Shown: positions 1 to 7,077, numbered from the stretch's first letter. The stretch: 8,147 nucleotides of DNA from Chitinophagales bacterium (GCA_013298445.1 JAAFHQ010000245.1:1-8147); one strand, 5' to 3'. Translations and numbers: made by a program. The notes: generated from the sequence alone by a model not told the origin.

Positions 1-1761
1 CATATCGACCACGGTAAAAGTACCCTGTCGGACCGTCTGTTGGAATTTACCAAAACCATTGACAAGCGCAACATGATGGCCCAGACCCTGGACAACATGG
101 ATCTGGAGCGCGAACGTGGCATCACGATCAAGAGCCATGCTATCCAGATGGCCTATGTCCATACGGATGGGGAACGTTACACCTTTAATATGATCGACAC
201 CCCCGGGCACGTCGACTTTTCCTACGAAGTATCTCGCTCCATTGCCGCATGTGAAGGTGCGCTCCTGTTGGTGGATGCCACCCAAGGCATTCAGGCGCAG
301 ACCATCTCGAACTTGTATTTGGCCATTGAGCATGACTTGGAGATCATTCCCGTGTTGAACAAAATCGACATGGAAAGTGCCATGGTCGAAGAGGTAGCCG
401 ATCAAGTCATCGATTTGATTGGCTGTAAAAGGGAAGATATATTGTTGGCTTCCGGCAAAACGGGGGCTGGCATTCAGGAAATTATGGATGCAGTAGTCGC
501 TCGGATTCCCGCCCCCAAAGGCGACCCTGAGGCGCCCCTGCAAGCCTTGATTTTTGATTCGGTATTTAACTCCTTCCGTGGCGTAATTGCCTATTTCCGT
601 ATTCTGAACGGGCGGATGCGCAAAGGAGAAAAGGTCCGCTTTTTCCACACCAGCAAAGAATACGAAGTAGACGAGGTAGGGATCCTGCAAATGAACCTGA
701 TTCCCCAAACACACCTGGAGGCTGGGAATGTAGGTTACATCATTACGGGGATCAAAGAATCGCGCGAGATTAAAGTTGGGGATACCATCACCAATGCCAT
801 CAACCCTTGTACCGAAGCCATTCACGGTTTTGAGGACGTAAAACCGATGGTATTCGCCGGGATTTTCCCCGTCGACAACGACGATTTTGAAGACCTGCGT
901 GATAGTTTGGAAAAGTTACAATTGAACGATGCCTCTTTGGTATTCGAGCCTGAAACCTCAGTGGCGCTGGGCTTCGGCTTCCGTTGTGGCTTTTTGGGCA
1001 TGTTGCACCTGGAAATCATCCAGGAACGGCTCTCCCGGGAGTTCAACATGGAGGTGATCACCACCGTACCAAACGTGTCTTACTTTGCCACCAATACCAA
1101 GGGTGAGAAGTTTGCGGTGCGTACCCCAACCGATCTTCCAGATCCCAACTATTTGCAAGAAGTACAAGAACCATACATCCGCGCTCAAATCATCACCAAA
1201 CCGGAGTACATCGGGGCAATCATGACCCTTTGTATGGATAAACGGGGGATTTTGACTCGTCAAAGCTACCTGACTACCAGCCGGGTGGAGTTGACTTTTG
1301 AGCTGCCGCTGGCAGAAATTGTCTTCGATTTTTACGATCGCCTCAAGTCCATTTCGCGGGGTTACGCCTCATTCGATTATTACATGCTCGATTACCGCGC
1401 TTCCGATCTGGTGAAGTTGGACATCAAGCTGAATGCTGAAAATGTAGACGCGCTTTCGGCTCTGGTACACCGCACCAAAGCGGAGTCTTTTGGCCGCAAA
1501 ATCTGCTCCCGTTTGAAGGAATTGTTGCCTCGTCAGCAGTTTTTGATTGCCATTCAGGCTGCAGTAGGTGCCAAAATCATCGCCCGTGAAACCATCTCTG
1601 CCCTCCGCAAAGACGTAACTGCCAAGTGTTATGGCGGGGATATTTCGCGTAAACGCAAACTGCTCGAAAAGCAGAAAGAGGGTAAGAAAAAGATGCGCCA
1701 GATTGGTAGTGTAGAGGTGCCGCAGAAGGCGTTTTTGGATGTATTGAAATTGTCGGATTGA
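1..1761 (+). CDS. lepA: Elongation factor 4 (LepA), 5'-truncated by the window edge
   Basis: A ribosome-bound translational GTPase thought to remodel or back-translocate stalled ribosomes and to assist 30S biogenesis. The frame is open from base 1, where it begins inside the P-loop (HIDHGKST, window residues 1-8). The other G motifs follow in order: RERGIT at about 37-42, DTPGH at 66-70, NKID at 120-123 and SGK at about 151-153. Domain II and the EF-G-like domains come next, then the C-terminal domain found only in LepA, with the YGGDISRKRKLLEKQK stretch near the end. 586 codons are visible; the family is about 600 residues, so only about a dozen N-terminal codons are missing. The stop is TGA at 1759-1761. 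It converges with trhO on the other strand and has its own terminator. No frameshift or unusual residue is visible. Identification is secure; the true start is outside the window. Confidence 0.98.
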   Translation, partial: HIDHGKSTLSDRLLEFTKTIDKRNMMAQTLDNMDLERERGITIKSHAIQMAYVHTDGERYTFNMIDTPGHVDFSYEVSRSIAACEGALLLVDATQGIQAQTISNLYLAIEHDLEIIPVLNKIDMESAMVEEVADQVIDLIGCKREDILLASGKTGAGIQEIMDAVVARIPAPKGDPEAPLQALIFDSVFNSFRGVIAYFRILNGRMRKGEKVRFFHTSKEYEVDEVGILQMNLIPQTHLEAGNVGYIITGIKESREIKVGDTITNAINPCTEAIHGFEDVKPMVFAGIFPVDNDDFEDLRDSLEKLQLNDASLVFEPETSVALGFGFRCGFLGMLHLEIIQERLSREFNMEVITTVPNVSYFATNTKGEKFAVRTPTDLPDPNYLQEVQEPYIRAQIITKPEYIGAIMTLCMDKRGILTRQSYLTTSRVELTFELPLAEIVFDFYDRLKSISRGYASFDYYMLDYRASDLVKLDIKLNAENVDALSALVHRTKAESFGRKICSRLKELLPRQQFLIAIQAAVGAKIIARETISALRKDVTAKCYGGDISRKRKLLEKQKEGKKKMRQIGSVEVPQKAFLDVLKLSD

Positions 1762-1801
1762 GTATCCACAAATATAGGAGCATCGTAAAGCTCCAAAACG
1801 C

Positions 1802-1836
1802 CCCTCCGAAAGTTTCAGACTTTCGGAGGGTTTTTT
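1802..1836 (+). terminator. Intrinsic terminator of lepA
   Basis: A perfect 12-bp GC-rich stem (CCCTCCGAAAGT at 1802-1813 with ACTTTCGGAGGG at 1819-1830) closes a 5-nt loop and is followed at once by six T (1831-1836). It starts 40 bp after the lepA stop. Stem, loop and U-tract fit a factor-independent terminator on the plus strand. On the minus strand the hairpin is followed by only a short interrupted T run, so it works mainly for lepA. Confidence 0.92.
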
Positions 1837-1861
1837 ATTTGCACTATTGTGCGCTAAAGAA

Positions 1862-1890
1862 CTTTTCAAAAGGATGAACCTTTTGAAAAG
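1862..1890 (-). terminator. Hairpin downstream of trhO, possible weak terminator
   Basis: A perfect 12-bp inverted repeat (CTTTTCAAAAGG at 1862-1873, CCTTTTGAAAAG at 1879-1890) with a 5-nt loop. It lies 57 bp beyond the trhO stop on the minus strand, where it is followed by TTCTTT, a poor but T-rich tail. The A/T-rich stem and short tail make it weaker than the lepA terminator. With the 1802-1836 hairpin it divides the convergent lepA/trhO gap. It could instead be a small dispersed palindrome. Confidence 0.5.
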
Positions 1891-1947
1891 GCATACAAAG
1901 GGTTACACTTTCTCTTTAAAAGTATCGGTTGGGAATAGAACAAAGAC

Positions 1948-2976
1948 TCAGGTCCTTCGCAGTGCCCGGTACCGCCCCTTTCCAAACCGAGTCCCATTGA
2001 ATTCCACCGTCCCCTTCAATTTTTCCTGCTCCTCTGCTGGCAATTGGCTAAAGTCGGCACATTCCTGAGAACAACAAGCATGATACTTCGCCGCACAGTC
2101 TTCACACTGGATGAAGAGCACGTGGCATACGTCGTTGGCGCAGTTGCGGTGGGTATCACAGGGTTGGCCGCATTGGTGGCAATGGGCCACTACGTCTTCG
2201 GAAATTCGTTCGCCGAGGCGTTCATCAAAAACAAAATTTTTGCCGATGAACTTGTTGGGCAATCCCTGCTCTTCACATTGATGGGCGTATTCAATAATAC
2301 CTCCATCGATCATAAACACATTGCTGAAGCCCTTGTGCAGGTAGTAAGCACTGGCCTTTTCACAGCGGATTCCTCCAGTGCAATACATCACAATGTTTTT
2401 ATCTTTATCTTCTTTCAGTAAGTCTTCAACCAAGGGCAATGCTTCCCGGAAAGTTTCCACATCCGGGCGGATCGCCCCTTCAAAATAGCCCACTTCACTT
2501 TCGTAATGATTGCGCATGTCAACCACGATGGTTTCGGGTTTGTCCAAGAGCGCATTTACTTCTGGTGCACGCAGGTGTTTGCCCCGTTTGGTGACGTCGA
2601 AAGTGGCGTCATCCAGGCCATCGGCGACGATTTTTTCCCGGACCTTGATGGCTAGTTTGAAAAAGGACTTGCCATCTTTTTCAACTGCGATATTCAAACG
2701 AATGCCATTCAGCCAATGGATGCTGAAGAGGGCGGTTTTAAATGCCTCAAATTTTTCGGTAGGCACTGAAATCTGACCATTGATCCCTTCTTTGGCCACA
2801 TAAATCCGGCCCAATACGCCACATTCGCTCAACAACAGATACAACTCATCCCGGAAGGCCTGGGGGTCTTCGAGTTGGTAGTATTGGTAAAAAGACAAGG
2901 TTGTTCTTGGCTCCTTACTCTCCTCCAAACGTTGTTTTAACTCCCGATTGTTGACTCGATTGAATAATCTCTTCAT
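1948..2976 (-). CDS. trhO: tRNA uridine(34) hydroxylase TrhO (rhodanese-like, YceA/UPF0176 family)
   Basis: TrhO carries out oxygen-dependent hydroxylation of U34 in certain tRNAs (5-hydroxyuridine), a cytosolic step of wobble-base modification. The 342-residue protein has the family layout: an N-terminal acylphosphatase-like domain (about 25-125, with GRIYVAKEGINGQIS), a rhodanese domain (about 130-235, with VVDMRNHYESEVGYFEGA) and the active loop YCTGGIRCEKA, whose first cysteine (C199) is the expected catalytic residue. The C-terminal part is cysteine-rich (C256, C259, C263, C269, C274, C281, C284, C291, C292, C296), a pattern that suggests metal binding and is common in this family. The start ATG at 2974-2976 has no Shine-Dalgarno, only A/T-rich DNA. 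It begins 25 bp after the lipoprotein gene in the same direction, so co-transcription is plausible. No functional link to copper is apparent. Confidence 0.93.
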   Translation of the reverse strand: MKRLFNRVNNRELKQRLEESKEPRTTLSFYQYYQLEDPQAFRDELYLLLSECGVLGRIYVAKEGINGQISVPTEKFEAFKTALFSIHWLNGIRLNIAVEKDGKSFFKLAIKVREKIVADGLDDATFDVTKRGKHLRAPEVNALLDKPETIVVDMRNHYESEVGYFEGAIRPDVETFREALPLVEDLLKEDKDKNIVMYCTGGIRCEKASAYYLHKGFSNVFMIDGGIIEYAHQCEEQGLPNKFIGKNFVFDERLGERISEDVVAHCHQCGQPCDTHRNCANDVCHVLFIQCEDCAAKYHACCSQECADFSQLPAEEQEKLKGTVEFNGTRFGKGRYRALRRT

Positions 2977-3001
2977 GGTACTTAAAAAATAAACTCAATA
3001 A

Positions 3002-3367
3002 TTAGTGGCCATGTCCTTCGTGTCCAGCCGCTGGTTTGGGGTTGTCTGGATCGATTTGAGGATTTTCTTTGAACAACTTTTTATTGATTGCATTCGCATC
3101 AGGCAGGTTGGGGTTGTACATGTAGTGCATGCCACAAACGGGGCAGCTACCAAAGGTTTCACTTCCACTGCCTGGGCAATGCATGGGGCACTGATATTTG
3201 GCAGTGAATTCGATGCCGTCGGCAGTTGGTTCTGAGCCAGCTGCTTTGGCTTCGGTTTTAATGGTTTCGCCAGCTTGATCCGCTGCTTTATCCGAGCCGC
3301 CACAAGCCCAAATACTGAGCGCCAATACCAACATACTGAAGCTAATGCGCATGGAAATTTTATTCAT
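3002..3367 (-). CDS. Putative lipoprotein with heavy-metal-binding domain (HMBD)
   Basis: A 121-residue predicted envelope protein likely to bind copper or a similar metal. The N-terminus is a signal sequence (hydrophobic about 9-21) ending in a possible lipobox at C22 (SIWACGG; the Trp at -2 is unusual, so lipidation is likely but not certain). A charged, low-complexity linker follows. The metal-binding core at about 58-81 reads YQCPMH then CPVCGMHYMY, with C60, M62, H63, C75, C78, M80 and H81 as candidate ligands; this is the HMBD pattern also seen in the N-terminus of the CusB protein upstream. The C-terminus is histidine-rich (H116, H119, H121). It lies downstream of the HMA gene, separated by a terminator-like hairpin, and 25 bp ahead of trhO. 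The domain call is good; the exact role (metal capture or delivery to efflux) is inferred from context. Confidence 0.82.
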   Translation of the reverse strand: MNKISMRISFSMLVLALSIWACGGSDKAADQAGETIKTEAKAAGSEPTADGIEFTAKYQCPMHCPGSGSETFGSCPVCGMHYMYNPNLPDANAINKKLFKENPQIDPDNPKPAAGHEGHGH

Positions 3368-3395
3368 GGTACACTGATTTATAACTTTTGAGCCG

Positions 3396-3403
3396 CAAAA
3401 TTA
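3396..3403 (-). promoter_or_regulatory. Candidate Bacteroidota -7 promoter element for the lipoprotein gene
   Basis: On the minus strand this reads TAATTTTG, an exact match to the Bacteroidota -7 consensus TAnnTTTG. It lies 28 bp ahead of the lipoprotein ATG and just past the hairpin that may end the upstream transcript. I find no convincing TTTG -33 element at the usual distance, and the match falls in a T-rich terminator tail where it could arise by chance. Confidence 0.3.
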
Positions 3404-3456
3404 AAGATAAAAGCTGAATGGTGAATAGAGAATCTCTACAATTTCACCATTCAGCT
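3401..3456 (-). terminator. Long hairpin with T-rich tail after the HMA gene
   Basis: A perfect 14-bp inverted repeat (AGCTGAATGGTGAA at 3412-3425; TTCACCATTCAGCT at 3443-3456) encloses a second 5-bp stem (TAGAG 3426-3430 with CTCTA 3434-3438) with a 4-nt bulge on one side. On the minus strand it starts 20 bp after the HMA stop and runs into TTTTATCTTTAATTTT, consistent with an intrinsic terminator or attenuator between the HMA and lipoprotein genes. The long A/T-containing stem also resembles the palindromic repeats elsewhere in this row, so it may be a repeat that acts as a terminator. Confidence 0.65.
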
Positions 3457-3476
3457 GATTTTAAACCTATTAAGCT

Positions 3477-3857
3477 TTAGTTGCTATTCGGACGATCGTA
3501 CTGGCAGCAACCATGTAACGCTTTGTATACTTTGTCCTTGGCACGGGTTTCATCCGTATCGTGGCCCACGGACGCTACTTTTTCCTTGATCTGTTTCAAG
3601 GCGCCGGGGGTATTTTCATAACTCACGGTGAGCTTTTTCTCGTCCATGTCCCAGTTCGCGTTGCTCACCCCAGGCAGTTCTTTGGCAGCAGTCTCAATGC
3701 GTTTTTTGCACATGCCGCAGTTGCCGTACACTTTAAAGGTGGATTCTTTTACCTCAGCATTTGGGCCACCTTTGCTTTTTTCAGCGGTTTGAGCCGATGC
3801 CTGGCTGGCACCAAACAGCATTCCTACACACAGCAGGAGGAAAGTCAGTTGTTTCAT
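3477..3857 (-). CDS. Secreted heavy-metal-associated (HMA) domain protein
   Basis: A 126-residue periplasmic metal-binding protein, probably for Cu(I). Residues 1-22 form a clear Sec signal peptide (MKQLTFLLLCVGMLFG, cleavage near ASAQ). The HMA ferredoxin-like fold spans about 39-102 and holds the metal motif GNCGMCKKRIE, with C47 and C50 as the ligand pair; the usual Met or Gly before the first Cys is replaced by Asn. The rest of the fold is recognisable (LPGVSNANWDMDEKKLTVSYE). A C-terminal tail carries a further Cys pair, C117-C118 (HGCCQY). The start is fixed by the signal peptide; the upstream DNA is A/T-rich without a Shine-Dalgarno. It follows cusB at 106 bp, but 85 bp of that gap look like an inserted repeat with its target duplication. 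Context suggests a periplasmic chaperone or sponge that feeds the efflux pump; this is inference. Confidence 0.88.
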   Translation of the reverse strand: MKQLTFLLLCVGMLFGASQASAQTAEKSKGGPNAEVKESTFKVYGNCGMCKKRIETAAKELPGVSNANWDMDEKKLTVSYENTPGALKQIKEKVASVGHDTDETRAKDKVYKALHGCCQYDRPNSN

Positions 3858-3873
3858 TGGATTAAAATTAAAA

Positions 3874-3886
3874 TTTGGTTATTGAA
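3874..3886. repeat. 13-bp direct repeat, copy 1 (possible target-site duplication)
   Basis: TTTGGTTATTGAA, identical to the copy at 3959-3971. The two copies exactly flank a 72-bp segment that contains a long perfect palindrome. Removing one copy and the 72 bp would leave cusB and the HMA gene 21 bp apart, a normal spacing for an operon. Confidence 0.7.
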
Positions 3887-3958
3887 GAAGTTGAGAGGGT
3901 TGAGGAGTTGAGAAGTTGAGGCTGCCGCGAGCGACACTCAACTTCTCAACTCCTCAAC
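3887..3958. repeat. Palindromic GTTGAGRA repeat element between cusB and the HMA gene
   Basis: A perfect 22-bp inverted repeat (arms 3899-3920 and 3937-3958) separated by a 16-bp GC-rich loop. The arms are tandem 8-bp units of the form GTTGAGGA / GTTGAGAA; a further partial unit (GTTGAGAG) precedes the left arm. The same unit forms the hairpin at 5716-5816. Direct 13-bp repeats on both sides suggest it arrived by insertion. It encodes no protein and has no transposase. In the transcript it would form a very stable stem just after the cusB stop codon, which could protect the upstream message or reduce read-through. Confidence 0.75.
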
Positions 3959-3971
3959 TTTGGTTATTGAA
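3959..3971. repeat. 13-bp direct repeat, copy 2, overlapping the end of cusB
   Basis: TTTGGTTATTGAA, the second copy of the sequence at 3874-3886. On the minus strand it includes the last codons and the TAA stop of cusB, so if this is the original target, the insertion occurred at the end of cusB without altering its product. Confidence 0.7.
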
Positions 3972-5706
3972 CGTTTTCTTTGACAAATCCACAATTCAGC
4001 ATTTCATCGCCGAAATAGGGATTGAGGATTTTTTCTTCATTGCTTAGCCAATCGGCCCCGCGGTTGTTGAAAGCCATGGGGCAATGTTGGACGTATAAAG
4101 CCTCTTTTCCTGAGCCAAATACTTTAAATGTGTGGATCAGGAGTTGAGATACAAAATCAAATTGGACCCGTTGGGCCTCCACATCCGTACTGGCTTTGAT
4201 GCGGGCCACGTGCTGACGCAAGGCATTGAATTGGGTTTTCCAAAAAGCCAGGGCTTCATTGGGTAAGTTGGGGTTTTGCATTTTCTCCAATTGTTTGGCT
4301 AAATCCATGGCGTGGGTGGAGCTGGCTTTGGCGTTGGTTTTGACCAAATCATCTTTAACCCTTAAATAAGTTTTTGACAATGCATCCAATTCCTGACGAA
4401 ACGCAGGTGAAACTATGGATCTAAAATCTGGCATTTCCATCACAACAGCCGCCGTTTTGGCCACCAGTTTGTTCATCATACTTTGTTGGTTGTTGAGTTG
4501 GGCCGCGGCATCGATCACGAATGCACCATTGGTTACCACCTCATCACCGGCTTGCAGGCCCTTGAGCACGAGGTAGGCATTGGAGGTAGACTCGCCCAGC
4601 TCAATTTCGCGGTATTCAAAACTGGGCACCTCTGCATCTGGTTTTTTGAGGTATACTACCGAACGTTTACCTGTCCAAAGCACCGCGGTTTTGGGTACTT
4701 CCAAGGCAGATTTTCCAGCAGCGCTTGCGCTTACTTCACCTTGAATGAACATTTCCGGCTTCAGCAAGCCGCCCGGGTTCTGAATCTCCGCCCGCAGTGA
4801 TGCTGTACGTGATTGGGCATCGATGAGTGGGTCAATAAAAGTAATCCGCCCACTGAAGGTGCGGTTGGGTACGGAGGGTGTGCTGAACTGTACCACGTTG
4901 CCCACCCGAATATGGGCGAGATCCGTTTCATATGCTTCAAACAGTGCCCACAATTGATTGAGATTGCTCAACTCAAATAGCGCAGAGCCTTCCTCCACAT
5001 AATCTCCTACTGCCACTTTCCGAGTCATTACTATACCGCTGTGGTCGGCGTAAAGGGTGATTTCACGCTGGATTTTGCCTTCCTCTTCTACTTTTTGGAT
5101 GAATTCATCCGACACTTTCCAATAGCGCAACTTGCTCCGCGCAGCATCGGCCAATTCCGAACTTTTGCCTTTGAAACGAATGGCCTCCAATAGTTCCTGC
5201 TGAGCAGCCACCAGAGGTGGAGAATACATACGCGCTACTGCTTGACCTTTTCGCACTTGTTCGCCCGTAAAGGTGATGAACAGTCGTTCGATCCGGCCAG
5301 GAATATGGGCTACCTGGGTGGAAATGGCTCGTTCATCGGGTTGAATTTTGCCACTGAGGCTCAATTTTTTTCCAGCGCTTTGCCCCTGCCCTACCACTGT
5401 AGTTTGGATGTCCGCGAGGCGAATGGCATCCTCACTCATTTCCATTACCAAAGGGTCGGTGCTTGCACTGGCATTCATGGGCGTAAGGTCCATTTCGCAG
5501 ATGGGGCAAATGCCCGGCTCCTGCTGGCGGATTTGGGGGTGCATGGAGCAGGTGTAAGTTGTGGCTGTAGTGCCTGACTCCGTTCCAGCGGTGCTGCTTT
5601 CGTGTTGGTGATTGCGCCCAAAAATGAGATAGCCCAGTACCAGCCCAACCAGGAGGGTTGCGGCAGGCAAAAAGGTACGGGGTGAAAGTTGGTATTTTGG
5701 TTTCAT
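3964..5706 (-). CDS. cusB: CusB-type efflux periplasmic adaptor with N-terminal HMBD and C-terminal DUF3347
   Basis: The membrane-fusion subunit that joins the RND pump to the outer-membrane channel in Cu(I)/Ag(I) efflux. Within 580 residues: an N-terminal membrane anchor (about 11-30); a His-containing linker; a heavy-metal-binding domain at about 51-74 (YTCSMHPQI then CPICEMDL, ligand candidates C53, M55, H56, C67, C70, M72); the first lipoyl half (about 130-160) and the second (about 215-250) around a helical hairpin; a beta-barrel and membrane-proximal region (about 250-410); and a DUF3347 domain (about 435-575) ending in HCPMAFNNRGADWLS and MLNCG, with C542, M544 and C572 as possible ligands. 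The HMBD has Glu-71 where Gly is usual (CPxCGM). The ATG at 5704-5706 follows an A-run without a Shine-Dalgarno, 87 bp after the tolC stop; that gap is almost wholly a palindromic repeat. Family assignment is strong; copper or silver over Zn/Co/Cd is inferred from the Met/Cys/His-rich domains. Confidence 0.93.
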   Translation of the reverse strand: MKPKYQLSPRTFLPAATLLVGLVLGYLIFGRNHQHESSTAGTESGTTATTYTCSMHPQIRQQEPGICPICEMDLTPMNASASTDPLVMEMSEDAIRLADIQTTVVGQGQSAGKKLSLSGKIQPDERAISTQVAHIPGRIERLFITFTGEQVRKGQAVARMYSPPLVAAQQELLEAIRFKGKSSELADAARSKLRYWKVSDEFIQKVEEEGKIQREITLYADHSGIVMTRKVAVGDYVEEGSALFELSNLNQLWALFEAYETDLAHIRVGNVVQFSTPSVPNRTFSGRITFIDPLIDAQSRTASLRAEIQNPGGLLKPEMFIQGEVSASAAGKSALEVPKTAVLWTGKRSVVYLKKPDAEVPSFEYREIELGESTSNAYLVLKGLQAGDEVVTNGAFVIDAAAQLNNQQSMMNKLVAKTAAVVMEMPDFRSIVSPAFRQELDALSKTYLRVKDDLVKTNAKASSTHAMDLAKQLEKMQNPNLPNEALAFWKTQFNALRQHVARIKASTDVEAQRVQFDFVSQLLIHTFKVFGSGKEALYVQHCPMAFNNRGADWLSNEEKILNPYFGDEMLNCGFVKENVQ

Positions 5707-5715
5707 GTTTTTTTG

Positions 5716-5816
5716 GTTGAGGAGTTGAGGAGTTGAGAAGTTGAGAAGTTGGAACTGGCACTTCGGCTACGCTCAGTGACCAGTTCCAACTTCTCAACTC
5801 CTCAACTTCTCAACTT
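5716..5816. repeat. Long GTTGAGRA hairpin between tolC and cusB, overlapping the tolC stop
   Basis: The left arm (5716-5758) is four tandem 8-bp units (GTTGAGGA twice, GTTGAGAA twice) followed by GTTGGAACTGG. The right arm (5780-5816) is the reverse complement, giving about 35 paired bases with two mismatches around a 21-bp loop that itself starts CACT and ends AGTGA. It shares its unit with the element at 3887-3958. The right arm runs into tolC: the last codons (EVEKLRS) and the TGA at 5794-5796 consist of repeat units. No flanking direct repeat was found here. In the transcript the stem would lie between tolC and cusB. Confidence 0.8.
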
Positions 5817-7077
5817 CCGCCTTCGCCTGCTGCACCTTCACGATGGCATCCAAGTCCATCAATTGGTACTCCAAGCGTAGCTCATAATTTTCCAAAAGGC
5901 TCTCGTACAAATCGGCATTGGTACTGAAATTGCCCTCCTGCATCTTGATCAGTGCATCGAGGGTTTTGAGCTGTTCTTGCACAAATTCGTGGGTCAAACG
6001 CGCTTCTTCCTGTAGGGAGATGGCCCGACCAAGGGTAGCGGCAAAATCGTTGCCCAAGGCTTGGGCTTCCAGGTCTAAACTCTCGCGGCGCAATTGTTCT
6101 TCCCGCACTTTGGCTTCGTATTTTTTGCGGTAAAGGGGCAAACGAATGCCAATGCGGGGCATCACCATGTCTTTGCCAGCAGAAGTCAAGCCGTGTTCGG
6201 TTACTTTGCTCATCACCACGTAGTCCAAGCCCAGGCCAATGTCCGGTTTGCCTTCTAAACGATTCAAGGCTTCCATTTGACGTGAAGCTTCCTTTTCGTA
6301 CCGTAAACTGCTGATGGCCGGGTGCTCTCGTTTGATCTGTTGCAGCAAGGAATCCATTTGAAAAGGCAATATTTCAAAGCTCAAGGTTTCATTCAATTGA
6401 ATAGGCGTTTGAGCCGGGCGATTCAACAATTGATTCAAGCGATACTGCGGGAATTGGGTGCGGTTTTTCATTAAGTTGAGTTGTTGCTCCTGTTGGCGGA
6501 TTTTCAACTGTACTTTCAACACCTCAGTTGCATTTCCACGGCCACTCTCTACCCTGGCCAAGGCCAGGCGTTCGGCAGAGCGACTCAAAGTGATGCTTTC
6601 TTCCAAAAAATGGATGCTGTTGACCGTCAGGTAATAATCCAGCCAGGCCATTTTGACCTCATAGCGAAGATTGAGTGCTTCCGCCTCCGCTTGTTCGTAA
6701 GTCACCCGCGCTTCACTGAGTGTCAAAGCCGAACGGGTTGACAAAGTACCCGGCCAGGGAAATTCCTGCATGCCTCCAATGATCGCCGCTTGCTCCCAGG
6801 TTCGCATGCGCAAAGGCAGGAATTGGGTGCTAAAATCCAGTTGGGGATCGGCCAATTGGTTTTGTTGTGGCGCTCGCTCCAGTTGGGACTGGTAGCGGGT
6901 GTAGCGGGCTTTGAGCTCGGGGTTTTGGCGCAGGGCAATTTGGACGAGGCTGTCGAGGGGCTGGGCAGTCAGCGCTAAATTTCCTGCCCCCAGAATAAAA
7001 AGTAAAATAGCCCAACGGTGAAATGCTTCGGGTAATGCTAGTCGTATTGCTGGTACACGTCTCTGACTTGTACCCAT
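5794..7077 (-). CDS. TolC/CusC-like outer-membrane efflux protein
   Basis: The outer-membrane channel partner of the CusA-CusB pump. From the ATG at 7075-7077 the product is 427 residues, normal for the family. Residues about 22-38 are a signal-peptide core (RWAILLFILGAGNLALTA, cleavage near the following Gln), after a rather long basic n-region. Two OEP repeats follow: about 42-230 (FPWPG at 106-110, then long helices such as ARVTYEQAEAEALNLRYEVK) and about 240-425 (PRIGIRLPLYRKK at 307-319, then amphipathic helices). There is no lipobox Cys, unlike E. coli CusC. The frame stays open upstream to 7476, and an ATG at 7426-7428 overlaps the cusA stop as ATGA; starting there would give 544 residues with the signal sequence buried near residue 140. 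I prefer 7077 because of the signal peptide, but the N-terminus has probably been altered by repeats. The C-terminus (EVEKLRS) is coded by GTTGAGRA units. Confidence 0.88.
   Translation of the reverse strand: MGTSQRRVPAIRLALPEAFHRWAILLFILGAGNLALTAQPLDSLVQIALRQNPELKARYTRYQSQLERAPQQNQLADPQLDFSTQFLPLRMRTWEQAAIIGGMQEFPWPGTLSTRSALTLSEARVTYEQAEAEALNLRYEVKMAWLDYYLTVNSIHFLEESITLSRSAERLALARVESGRGNATEVLKVQLKIRQQEQQLNLMKNRTQFPQYRLNQLLNRPAQTPIQLNETLSFEILPFQMDSLLQQIKREHPAISSLRYEKEASRQMEALNRLEGKPDIGLGLDYVVMSKVTEHGLTSAGKDMVMPRIGIRLPLYRKKYEAKVREEQLRRESLDLEAQALGNDFAATLGRAISLQEEARLTHEFVQEQLKTLDALIKMQEGNFSTNADLYESLLENYELRLEYQLMDLDAIVKVQQAKAEVEKLRS

Noticed and set aside
958..1869. Minus-strand open frames under lepA
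   Set aside because: lepA is a full-length conserved gene on the plus strand here; the opposite frames show no domain or start signal.
1847..2068. 73-codon plus-strand open frame after lepA
   Set aside because: It runs through the trhO hairpin and then antisense to the end of trhO, has no recognisable domain, and its codons follow the shadow of the real gene.
2044..2421. 125-codon plus-strand open frame with hydrophobic stretches
   Set aside because: It is entirely antisense to the conserved C-terminal half of trhO; the apparent membrane segments come from complementing that gene.
3368..3411. TATAAA-like box ahead of the lipoprotein gene as a sigma-70 -10 element
   Set aside because: The only TTG-type partner is about 12 bp away, too close for a promoter; the TAATTTTG match fits the phylum better, though weakly.
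5716..5816. Ordinary intrinsic terminator between tolC and cusB
   Set aside because: On the minus strand the stem is followed by an A-run (the T-run is on the plus strand), so there is no U-tract in the transcript; the tandem 8-bp unit shared with 3887-3958 identifies it as a repeat.
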